A stretch of DNA of 64,000 bases from Lentisphaeria bacterium. Its GTDB lineage: Bacteria; Verrucomicrobiota; Lentisphaeria; Victivallales; Victivallaceae. The position numbers were made by a program, and so were the translations under genes. Shown in pieces: positions 34,052 to 41,485 of the stretch; the stretch's first letter is position 1; every line of letters begins with the position of its first letter. The notes under the pieces are model-generated. The model ran no database searches, was not told where the DNA came from, and saw only the letters and a program-made list of their open reading frames with translations. The stretch spans positions 1 through 64,000 of the forward strand of contig JAFTJQ010000032.1 of NCBI GenBank assembly GCA_017456285.1, given 5' to 3'.

Positions 34052-34238
34052 TGACCTGTCATCCATAGCACTTTGTGCGACGGATGATGAGAAAATGAAA
34101 AAATGAAGAGCCGCGACACGCCCTTTCCGGCAAAGAAAAAGGCGACACCGTTTTTTTGAGCTTCCTATCTGTTTAATCTACCTTACTATTGATGTCATCT
34201 ATCCAGAATGTGTAAATACTCTTTAATTATATGAAAAA

Positions 34239-34520
34239 TCAGAAAAACAGATATTTCACAATGGCATGATAGTGGTTATCCGATTGGGCATCTGAACAGG
34301 AAAAGAAAAATCCGTGTTCAGTATTATCGTCATCCAAAAGGGTCAATTTATCTTCAATTTCAACATTTTCAGGCAGGAAATTTGCAAGAGCTTCTTTGGC
34401 AAAATTCCAAGCGTCATCGCAGTTGTCAAATTCGTCTGTCGGCAAGGTTACCACATTGGTTTCATGCTTTACTGATCCCGGAACAATTTTTATACAAAAA
34501 CATACAGCGTGCAACATCAT
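34239..34520 (-). CDS. Small hypothetical protein of the accessory island
   Basis: A 93-residue acidic protein, not recognised. It begins MMLHAVCFCIKIVPGS, has a central acidic helix (FDNCDDAWNFAKEALANFLPE), then strands ending YHAIVKYLFF, suggesting an alpha/beta fold. The start has a strong AAGGAG RBS 8 nt upstream. It lies 63 nt downstream of the 41-residue gene and is the last gene of the island operon. Small acidic partners of this kind are often immunity or antitoxin-like, but nothing here proves that. Confidence 0.65.
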   Translation of the reverse strand: MMLHAVCFCIKIVPGSVKHETNVVTLPTDEFDNCDDAWNFAKEALANFLPENVEIEDKLTLLDDDNTEHGFFFSCSDAQSDNHYHAIVKYLFF

Positions 34521-34583
34521 GATTTTTTCTCCTTATCGTTATGAAAGATTATTTTCGTTTATTAGCAAAATGAGGTTGTTTTT

Positions 34584-34709
34584 CTAAAAGACATTCCATG
34601 CAAAATCTGAAATCATATCCCATTGACATAATTCCATTGCTTGGGGATCATCTTCAAAGGCCTTCAGTATATCCAGCCCCCCCATTTTTTCCCATTTGTA
34701 CTTATCCAT
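34584..34709 (-). CDS. 41-residue protein with DP..ME..W repeat-like motif
   Basis: Reads MDKYKWEKMGGLDILKAFED, then DPQAMELCQWDMISDFAWNVF, stop TAG. AAGGA lies 8 nt before the ATG and it begins 11 nt after the upstream 585-residue gene. The W..(M/L)...D(I/W)...L...P..(A/M)..C.W pattern looks like one unit of the Trp-rich repeat proteins (DKCDWxxLxGxDWxxLLxxxPxxA) I associate with Victivallis-like genomes. A single repeat unit may be a remnant or an independent small protein. Confidence 0.55.
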   Translation of the reverse strand: MDKYKWEKMGGLDILKAFEDDPQAMELCQWDMISDFAWNVF

Positions 34710-34720
34710 AAAGCTATTCC

Positions 34721-36478
34721 TTAATTATTTTTCTTTTTTTTCTTAAATGCCGCTTTTTCTGCTTGTAATCTACCTCCTTTAAAATAATACCATACCAAAT
34801 GATCAAAGCCATTTCTGCTGATGTTTGTTTTTGATTCTCTAATCACAGCGTCAATTGCTTGCTGATATCTTGCATAATTTCTACTTTCTTTAATGGGAAT
34901 AGTATCTAAATTATATTTTTTTAAATAATATCCTAAAGCTTCATAAACATATTTATCATAAATAGAAAAATTATCCTGTTCTTTTTCCCCTTTAAACAGG
35001 TGATAGCATGAATAATGACAGAATTTACTGGCAAATGATAAATGACTTCTGCCTTTGCCGTTCTCAATTCCAGTTGGGGTTGATAAGATACTGATAAGAT
35101 TCTCTTGACTAAAATCCGGTTCTTTCAGATATTTAAGAAGAGTCTTTTCCTTATAGCATGTTACAATTTTATCTACCATAAATTTTCTGGCTGAGTTGCT
35201 TATTTTTCCATTTTTGTCTTTTATACAATCAGCAGTTAAATGAGTTCCGTTTTCCTTGTCTATTTTTTCTACTACATTTTTGACAATTTCTTCAAAAGAG
35301 TGTGTTGAATCCTCTTTTATTGGCTCTAATAAGTATTTTCCCATTTCCTTAATCCAATAAGGAGAATATTTTTTATTATCATAATTTGCTTCTTTAAATG
35401 AACTGTAATTTGAGTCCGTGCGTATAATCGATTCTACTTTCGCAACATTATCTCGTGTTAATTTTACAAGATGTATTCCATCGGATAATTCTTCGCATTC
35501 CAAATTATATTGTGCTGAAGCTTTTACTTCTTCCTGTATTTTATTCATTTTACTTTCTCCTTCTTGATAATTTTTTCTTAATTCTGCTAATTCTTTAAGG
35601 AATTTTTCTTTCAATGAATCTTCTTTGCAAATTTTCCAGATAACTTTGTCCACATAATAAGCACCGCTATGACAGAAATTATCATCCTTGGCTTGGCATA
35701 CATTACTTGCGAACTCGGCAACCCGCTTGACTAATGCCAAATCCATCGAATAGGAAATGCCGTCTATTACTGAAAACGCTTGACAGATATGTACATCCGG
35801 CTTGGCAATATTGCAAAAATGAGCTTCTTTCAAAAAATCACAAGACAAGGCAATACCAAAACCATAAATTACTTTCTGCATTTTCAAAATAGTTTTATAA
35901 GGTTCGTCCGCATTATTGTAAATTGTTTTTTCGTATGAAGACAATTTTTTGATATTAAATTCATTTTCAATGCTATTAAATTCATTTTCAATAACATTTG
36001 ATAATTTTTTGAAATTGTTAATTTGTTCTGATTCAAAATTATAGTCTGAGAGTAGTAATTCCGGTGATTCAATAATTTTTAATACACTTTCATTGAATTT
36101 ACAAAAATGTTTTAATTTATCATTCTCTTTATTCTTTTTACAAAAATCTTTGACCGTTTCAATAATGTTAATATCATCACTCAACCAATCTTCAACAATT
36201 TCCTCAACTGTTTTATTATTAGTGCTGTTATCATTTTTATCTCTGCCGCGAATCTTATTCCAAGTCGTACTGATATAACTTTTCAAAAAGCGAGAAAACA
36301 ATCTTTGATACGGCTCTCTTTTAATTAACGCAGATGTTTTTTTATTATCTTTTTCCGAAAGACTATAAAAATCAATATATTTATTTTTTCCCCTCTCAGT
36401 ATCTAATTCTGATTTAAATTTATTGTAATATTCGTTAATTTCTTTCCAAACTTTTGCATCATATTCTTTGCTGCTCAT
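34721..36478 (-). CDS. 585-residue island protein, possibly HhH-glycosylase-like
   Basis: Not firmly recognised. It is soluble, lysine-rich and helical. Two segments recall the helix-hairpin-helix glycosylase superfamily: GFGIALSCDFLKEAHFCNIA followed by KPDVHI (about residues 210-235), and SFASKFCHYSCYHLF ... FSIYDKYVYEAL (about 480-512), with Lys and Asp spaced as in AGOG/OGG-like active sites. The two halves might be a tandem pair. It starts inside the stop of the FtsK-like gene (ATGA overlap), so both products are made together. A long lysine tail (FKKKKKNN) closes it. Nucleic-acid binding is likely; enzymatic activity is a guess. Confidence 0.6.
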   Translation of the reverse strand: MSSKEYDAKVWKEINEYYNKFKSELDTERGKNKYIDFYSLSEKDNKKTSALIKREPYQRLFSRFLKSYISTTWNKIRGRDKNDNSTNNKTVEEIVEDWLSDDINIIETVKDFCKKNKENDKLKHFCKFNESVLKIIESPELLLSDYNFESEQINNFKKLSNVIENEFNSIENEFNIKKLSSYEKTIYNNADEPYKTILKMQKVIYGFGIALSCDFLKEAHFCNIAKPDVHICQAFSVIDGISYSMDLALVKRVAEFASNVCQAKDDNFCHSGAYYVDKVIWKICKEDSLKEKFLKELAELRKNYQEGESKMNKIQEEVKASAQYNLECEELSDGIHLVKLTRDNVAKVESIIRTDSNYSSFKEANYDNKKYSPYWIKEMGKYLLEPIKEDSTHSFEEIVKNVVEKIDKENGTHLTADCIKDKNGKISNSARKFMVDKIVTCYKEKTLLKYLKEPDFSQENLISILSTPTGIENGKGRSHLSFASKFCHYSCYHLFKGEKEQDNFSIYDKYVYEALGYYLKKYNLDTIPIKESRNYARYQQAIDAVIRESKTNISRNGFDHLVWYYFKGGRLQAEKAAFKKKKKNN

Positions 36479-37263
36479 AATGATATCCTTTCAATTAAAT
36501 GTTTTTCTATAATATTTTTACGCTCATCAGGTGTGATTGTGATATTTTGAATATGATACAATTTTTCATTACCGGGCGAAAACAACATATCGCCATTGCC
36601 GGTAAGACTTTTTGCATTTTTTCTATCGAGAATAAGGCGACTGGCATCAACAGTTTCAACTTTAAAACAAATTCTGGTTGGCAAATTACATTTAATCATT
36701 CCGGTAACAATTTCGTATGATAATGAATTTGTGCCGATAATCAGATGAATGCCTGCCGCACGGGCTTTGTCGGCGATTTCGGCTATTATATATTGAAGAT
36801 CTTCATACATTATTTCGGAAAGTTCATTTACCATAACTATAATGTACGGTAATTTTTCATCATTGTTCTGATTAAATGTGTAAATAGTTTTTTCTCCGGC
36901 ATTTGCAAGTATTTTGTATCGGCGTTCCATTTCATCATAAATATAATTTAATATTTTTTCTGCATTGTCAAGTTCAAGTGGTAAAATATGCGGTATTGCG
37001 GCATATTCTTCCCAACTTTCATCTTTATTGTTAATCAGTACAAACTTTAATTCATTTGCAGAAAAGCGAAGCAGTAAATTTAATATGATTGTGTCAAAAG
37101 CATTGTTTTTTTCATTTTGATTTTTACCTCCAATCAATATATGCGGAGCTTTGGCAAGATCAAAAACAAAAGTTTTGCCAGAATCATCTTTCCCCATTAT
37201 GATAGGAATCCTCATTTTATTTGCTTTTACTGGGAATTTCATGTTTGATATATTATTTGACAT
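36475..37263 (-). CDS. Stand-alone FtsK/SpoIIIE-like motor domain with degraded Walker motifs
   Basis: The 262 residues follow the FtsK motor domain closely: KAPHILIGGKNQNEKNN at the Walker A site, then LLLRFSANELKFVLINNKDE, YAAIPHILPLELDNAEKILN, EMERRYKILANAG, the Walker B site IIVMVNELSEIM, RAAGIHLIIGTNS, LPTRICFKVETVDASRLILD and GNGDMLF. Known FtsK has GATGSGKS and VIDELADLM; here the P-loop Lys-Ser and the Walker B Asp are gone. There is no membrane or gamma domain. ATPase activity is therefore unlikely; it may be a structural or DNA-binding relic. The start has a strong AAGGAGG RBS; the longer upstream start is rejected. Confidence 0.85.
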   Translation of the reverse strand: MSNNISNMKFPVKANKMRIPIIMGKDDSGKTFVFDLAKAPHILIGGKNQNEKNNAFDTIILNLLLRFSANELKFVLINNKDESWEEYAAIPHILPLELDNAEKILNYIYDEMERRYKILANAGEKTIYTFNQNNDEKLPYIIVMVNELSEIMYEDLQYIIAEIADKARAAGIHLIIGTNSLSYEIVTGMIKCNLPTRICFKVETVDASRLILDRKNAKSLTGNGDMLFSPGNEKLYHIQNITITPDERKNIIEKHLIERISL

Positions 37264-37359
37264 TATTAACCTCCTTTGGTTGTTTTGCTGATAATATAGC
37301 AAATCAATTATGACAAAAGTTGTCACAGTTGCAGAAAAATTAAAAAAATTTCTGTTTTT

Positions 37360-38364
37360 TTATATTTTTTTATTTTTTTTATGTACTTTTATGGTTTTGT
37401 CAGCGCGTTTGATAACTTCGTCTATGAGTTCAGGGTGATTGAGAAGTTTTGCTTCGCCGCCTTCGGCGAGGATGTAATTTACGATTTTGTATTCGGCGGC
37501 AGCGGGGATTGTGATAAAATAAAATTCGCCTTCTCTGCGTTCGTCAACGATATCGAACTGTTCGCCGATAAATTTGTACGCTCCGACAGTGAGGCGCAGT
37601 TGAATATCTTTGACCATTGGGAAATCAAATATTTCACGACGATTGACGGCTTCGATTATTTTTCGATCGGGAGTAAATTTGTCATTGCACAGATTAGCAG
37701 TTGCTATACGATGCAGAGCAAAAGTTCCGACAGATCGTTCGTTTTCAGGAATGTTTTTTCCGTTTTTGCTGCGACTGACGGCTTTGCTGTACCAATTCCC
37801 CTCATAAAATACCAGAGCGTGAGGCTCAATGACCCGTTCGGAAATTTTGCCCATGACCTGCTCATAGGTAATTTGCAGACATTGATGTTGTTGCCATGCG
37901 TGAAAAACAACAATAAATATTTCAGGAGAAATAACAACTTTTGAGCCGAGAGCGACCAGCGAAAGAAGCTGCGTATATTCGTCCATGCCTTTTTCATTGA
38001 TCGAAAGCAGAGAATCAACTGCGGAGCGGATGTTATCTTTGACCGGCGGCGGCATAATATTTTCGGCAAGCCTCGCACCGAGTACCGCGGACTGCATCTC
38101 ATTATCTTCGAGAAGCGGGATGTCAATACTCCAATCAGGAATGGTCAGATAGTACCCTTTATTGCTGTAATCGTACTCAATGGGAGCATTGTATTCGGAT
38201 TTAAGAAACTCAATATCACGCAGAAAAGTCCGGCTGGAAAGTTTACATACTCCTGCAATATCCATCTTTTTCATTTCCGCAATAAAGCGTGGAAAATTTG
38301 GATAACGGTTTTCTTTCAGCATCGCAATGAGATGCTTGATTCTCCGGATATTGTATTTTTTCAT
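37360..38364 (-). CDS. WYL-domain transcriptional regulator
   Basis: A 334-residue protein: N-terminal helix-turn-helix (about 1-60, RTFLRDIEFLKSEYNAPIEY), then a WYL domain (about 140-235: QITYEQVMGKISERVIEPHA, FYEGNWYSKAVSR) and a C-terminal WCX-like segment. WYL proteins bind nucleic-acid-type ligands and often control phage-defence genes. It lies 96 nt upstream of the FtsK-like gene in the same direction and could control that operon. Several sigma-type boxes occur before it, but none is clear. Confidence 0.88.
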   Translation of the reverse strand: MKKYNIRRIKHLIAMLKENRYPNFPRFIAEMKKMDIAGVCKLSSRTFLRDIEFLKSEYNAPIEYDYSNKGYYLTIPDWSIDIPLLEDNEMQSAVLGARLAENIMPPPVKDNIRSAVDSLLSINEKGMDEYTQLLSLVALGSKVVISPEIFIVVFHAWQQHQCLQITYEQVMGKISERVIEPHALVFYEGNWYSKAVSRSKNGKNIPENERSVGTFALHRIATANLCNDKFTPDRKIIEAVNRREIFDFPMVKDIQLRLTVGAYKFIGEQFDIVDERREGEFYFITIPAAAEYKIVNYILAEGGEAKLLNHPELIDEVIKRADKTIKVHKKNKKI

Positions 38365-38441
38365 TGAAACCTCAAAGTTACAACTGTGTTACTATAATAT
38401 ACATCCATAAATCTGATATGCAAATCGGCGTATGTAAAATA

Positions 38442-39488
38442 TTACTTTTTTACATACGCGGTTGCTCTGCCGGAACCCACTTTTTTGATCTCGCCATGGT
38501 CAAGCATCTCTTTCAGAGTCCGTTCAATCATGGAAATACTTATATCAGGACAGGTGTTGGCAATATCCAACTTGCTGATTTTGCCAATTTTCTGTTCAAA
38601 TATCAATCGGATGCGATCGGTTTTGTTGAGTTTGCCGGTAACAATATATTTAACTCTGTTTTCAAATTCACGATAAGATTTGAGAATGATGCCCAGCATA
38701 TAACGCATAAAAGGCATATAATCATTCGTACCATCGTTCCAATTTGCACTGCTCTGCTGCAATGTTTCATAATAGGTTTCTTTGGATTGTTCAATGAGTT
38801 TTTCCAAACTGATATATTTCCCGACAATATAACCATTCTGATAAAGCAGCAGCAAAGTAAGCAAACGGCTCATGCGTCCATTGCCGTCATTGAACGGATG
38901 AATGCAGAGAAAATCAAAAATAAACAATATTGCAAGCATCAATGGATCACAAACACCAATAGCAAGAGCGTTTTTGTAAGCATTGCAGAGTTCTTCCATT
39001 GCCTGTGGTGTTTCAAACGCAGTTATCGGAGTAAAACGGATATGCTGCTTGCCTTCTGAATCCGTTTCTGCAATCAGATTATCGCTGTTTTTCCAATGTC
39101 CTCCAATGCCGGGAGCTTGAAAGGAATACAAATCACGATGCAGCTGCAAAATTGAGTTTGGTGTCAGCGGAATATACTCATAACTTTCATGGATCGTTGC
39201 CAGAACATCCCGATATCCGGCAATCTCTTTTTCATTACGGTTCACAGGTTGGGATTTCTGCATTACCAGCTCTTTTAATCGGGCATCAGAAGTAAAAATT
39301 CCTTCAATACGGTTTGAAGCATCGGTGCTTTGAATGATTGCAACTTCAAGCAGCGTTTTCAAAATATCCTTTTGGGCAGTAATGTACAAATCCTGTTTTC
39401 CGCGATATTCGTGAATAGAGGATAAAAGGTTGCTGATTTCCGGAGTAAGCAATGTTCCCGGAAATACCGAATAATCAAATTTTCTCAT
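38442..39488 (-). CDS. Fic family protein (class II, N-terminal inhibitory helix)
   Basis: Fic proteins attach AMP (or related groups) to a Ser, Thr or Tyr of target proteins. The 348 residues include the catalytic motif HPFNDGNGRMSR (about residue 198-209) with all active residues, and near residue 57 an inhibitory motif SNRIEG, which fits [S/T]xxxE[G/N] and marks class II. A C-terminal winged helix (EQKIGKISKLDIANTCPDIS...) is present. It lies upstream of the WYL gene, same strand, and may be part of the island. Not obviously a toxin-antitoxin pair: no FicA-like partner is adjacent. Confidence 0.93.
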   Translation of the reverse strand: MRKFDYSVFPGTLLTPEISNLLSSIHEYRGKQDLYITAQKDILKTLLEVAIIQSTDASNRIEGIFTSDARLKELVMQKSQPVNRNEKEIAGYRDVLATIHESYEYIPLTPNSILQLHRDLYSFQAPGIGGHWKNSDNLIAETDSEGKQHIRFTPITAFETPQAMEELCNAYKNALAIGVCDPLMLAILFIFDFLCIHPFNDGNGRMSRLLTLLLLYQNGYIVGKYISLEKLIEQSKETYYETLQQSSANWNDGTNDYMPFMRYMLGIILKSYREFENRVKYIVTGKLNKTDRIRLIFEQKIGKISKLDIANTCPDISISMIERTLKEMLDHGEIKKVGSGRATAYVKK

Positions 39489-39601
39489 AAATCCAGCTCC
39501 GCTATTTTATCTTATCTGCCCATAATATAATACTATTCTGCATAATTTCAAGTGTATTTTGTGCAGATAATTCTAAAATTAGGCAAATAAGTCATAATAT
39601 C

Positions 39602-39692
39602 GCAGTAAATACTGCATAGAGTATTGATAAAATCAACTGCATATATTTTGAGCGAAAAGGGCGGCTGGAAGAAGTTTTGCAGTTGATTTTAT
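39602..39692. repeat. Inverted repeats in the gap between fic and the sugar operon
   Basis: The 39489-39795 gap has no gene. A small perfect hairpin GCAGTA-AA-TACTGC lies at 39602-39615. A perfect 15-nt inverted repeat, ATAAAATCAACTGCA (39627-39641) with TGCAGTTGATTTTAT (39678-39692), encloses 36 nt. The sequence ACTGCATATAT at 39636-39646 equals the core of the candidate AraC boxes near 52.0 kb. Likely uses: transcription end of the sugar operon or regulatory sites upstream of fic. Confidence 0.5.
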
Positions 39693-39795
39693 TTGCGTAA
39701 AAGTGCTTGTGTCAAAGGGATTTGCAACTTTTCTGCTTCTTCTGATTTTTCTCTGTGGAAAATGATTTAGCCACGCCCGAACAAAATTGTAACTT

Positions 39796-41478
39796 TTATT
39801 TTATTAAAATTTCCACTTTGTCAAAACATTGTCCATCAGAAGAAAAACTTGATAAAATCATTTTATTTTTTTTAACATCAACTCTCAATACCGAACAATC
39901 TGACGGTTGATTTTTCCCCGGACCTGCAACGGTAAGTGTCGGGAAAAGATAATTTTTCCCTCCCAATGAACTTTTTATTTCACTTTTATCCCAATAATAA
40001 ATTTGATCGCTCAATGGGGTACTCCTTGAATAAATATGGGTATGTCCGGCAAGGTACAAATCCAATTTAGACTTGGGGCTTATTCCCCTAAAATACTCAT
40101 CGACCAAAAATCTCGCAGCTTTATCCACTCCGCCGCCATCTCTTGAATACAATGCCCCATGAGCAAAGATAATTCGCCTTTTTGCCTCTCTCCATTTAGG
40201 CGATAACAGCATGCCGGCAATATCTTTTTTTTCTTTATCTAAAAAATCTTTTGCAAGTAAATAATTATCTCTCTCCGTATCAGGATACTCGCTGAATGTA
40301 TCCAATTTCAGAAATGCACAATCACCATAGCGGAAAACTCCATACAACTCTCCGAAAAGTTCTCGGAATTTTTCGGGATTATTACCCATAAGTTCGTGGT
40401 TGCCGCGTACCGCCGCCAAAGGTATTCGATGTCCGTAAGTTTCAGCAAATTCCTGTAGAATCCCTCCTAATAAATTCGGGTGAGAAAAACTATTTCCTAT
40501 ATCGCCTCCCCACAACAAAAAATCACAACTTTTCAAATCAGCGGCATTTGCCAGCTCCTGAAATTTCTGCTTCATCAATTCCGGCTCAAACTGCAAATCT
40601 GCCATAAATACAAAACTGAACTCATTTTGATTGGCTGACGGCATTGTAAATGAATAAAATTTATCTTTCTCAGGATAGATCAAATTAGCAGATTCATCAG
40701 GATCAAGTATTACAATTCGGTATTGATAAGTTTCTCCACCTTGTAAATCATTTAATTTCACACAATGAAATTGACTCTTGCGAATAATTCCATCGCAGGC
40801 ATCCCAGCAAATTTCGCTGTTTTCAGGATTATTTTTCCGCCGAAACTCAACTCCTGCACCAACTTTGCCGCAAGAACTGAACCGAACCTCTATTTGCCCG
40901 GAATCAATATTAGTTAAGTACGGTCCTACTTCAATTTCCGGCAAGGCAATACCTTGAAAATCCACCTTGCCGCAAGCAAAATTCCAGGTGTAACTGCCAC
41001 GTTTAACTTTAATTTTTAAAATATTTTTTCCCCTTTTTACCGGAAATAAAAAAATATGATTTTGAGGGGAAAAGAAACCATCGCCATTGCCTTTCTCCCA
41101 AGTTGAATAATATATCTCTCCATTGCATTCAGCCTCAAAGAACCAATCACATCCAATCCCAATTTGAGCAATGCCGTTGTCCGCGGCAAAAAACTCATTT
41201 ATTACAGTTCCCTCGAATCCGAATTTACCTTTTTCGCCAATTAATTTATCTAAATCAAAAGGCTTATCATTACATAGTTCAAATTCCCGAACAATTTTTT
41301 TGTCAGGGATATTCAAAGTAAATTGCCATTTTTCAGCAAATTCAATTTGAACAATATCAGCAGAATTAAGCTGTTTGATTACTGCGGCATTGTTTTCGAT
41401 AAAATTTTTTTGATAGTTCGCAGCATTCAAATTAAATAAAACTCCTAAATAAATAACCCATAAAAACCTTTTTATCAT
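39796..41478 (-). CDS. Secreted purple-acid-phosphatase-like metallophosphoesterase
   Basis: The 560-residue protein has a signal peptide (to about residue 19), a galactose-binding-like or lectin-like N-terminal domain (about 45-180, ending with SYTWNFACGKVDFQGI), a fibronectin-III/PAP N-terminal domain (about 185-280), then a calcineurin-like phosphoesterase domain with FMADLQFEP, WGGDIGNSF, VRGNHELMG, FAHGALYSRDGG and LAGHTHIYSRS. It probably removes phosphate or sulfate-linked groups from extracellular material. It is the last gene of the minus-strand sugar operon and a paralogue of the protein at 45429-47183. Confidence 0.87.
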   Translation of the reverse strand: MIKRFLWVIYLGVLFNLNAANYQKNFIENNAAVIKQLNSADIVQIEFAEKWQFTLNIPDKKIVREFELCNDKPFDLDKLIGEKGKFGFEGTVINEFFAADNGIAQIGIGCDWFFEAECNGEIYYSTWEKGNGDGFFSPQNHIFLFPVKRGKNILKIKVKRGSYTWNFACGKVDFQGIALPEIEVGPYLTNIDSGQIEVRFSSCGKVGAGVEFRRKNNPENSEICWDACDGIIRKSQFHCVKLNDLQGGETYQYRIVILDPDESANLIYPEKDKFYSFTMPSANQNEFSFVFMADLQFEPELMKQKFQELANAADLKSCDFLLWGGDIGNSFSHPNLLGGILQEFAETYGHRIPLAAVRGNHELMGNNPEKFRELFGELYGVFRYGDCAFLKLDTFSEYPDTERDNYLLAKDFLDKEKKDIAGMLLSPKWREAKRRIIFAHGALYSRDGGGVDKAARFLVDEYFRGISPKSKLDLYLAGHTHIYSRSTPLSDQIYYWDKSEIKSSLGGKNYLFPTLTVAGPGKNQPSDCSVLRVDVKKNKMILSSFSSDGQCFDKVEILIK

Positions 41479-41485
41479 ATTTTAA

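Noticed and set aside
38364-39059. Plus-strand long frame opposite the fic gene
   Set aside because: The minus-strand frame has the full Fic catalytic and inhibitory motifs; the plus-strand reading is its antisense shadow.
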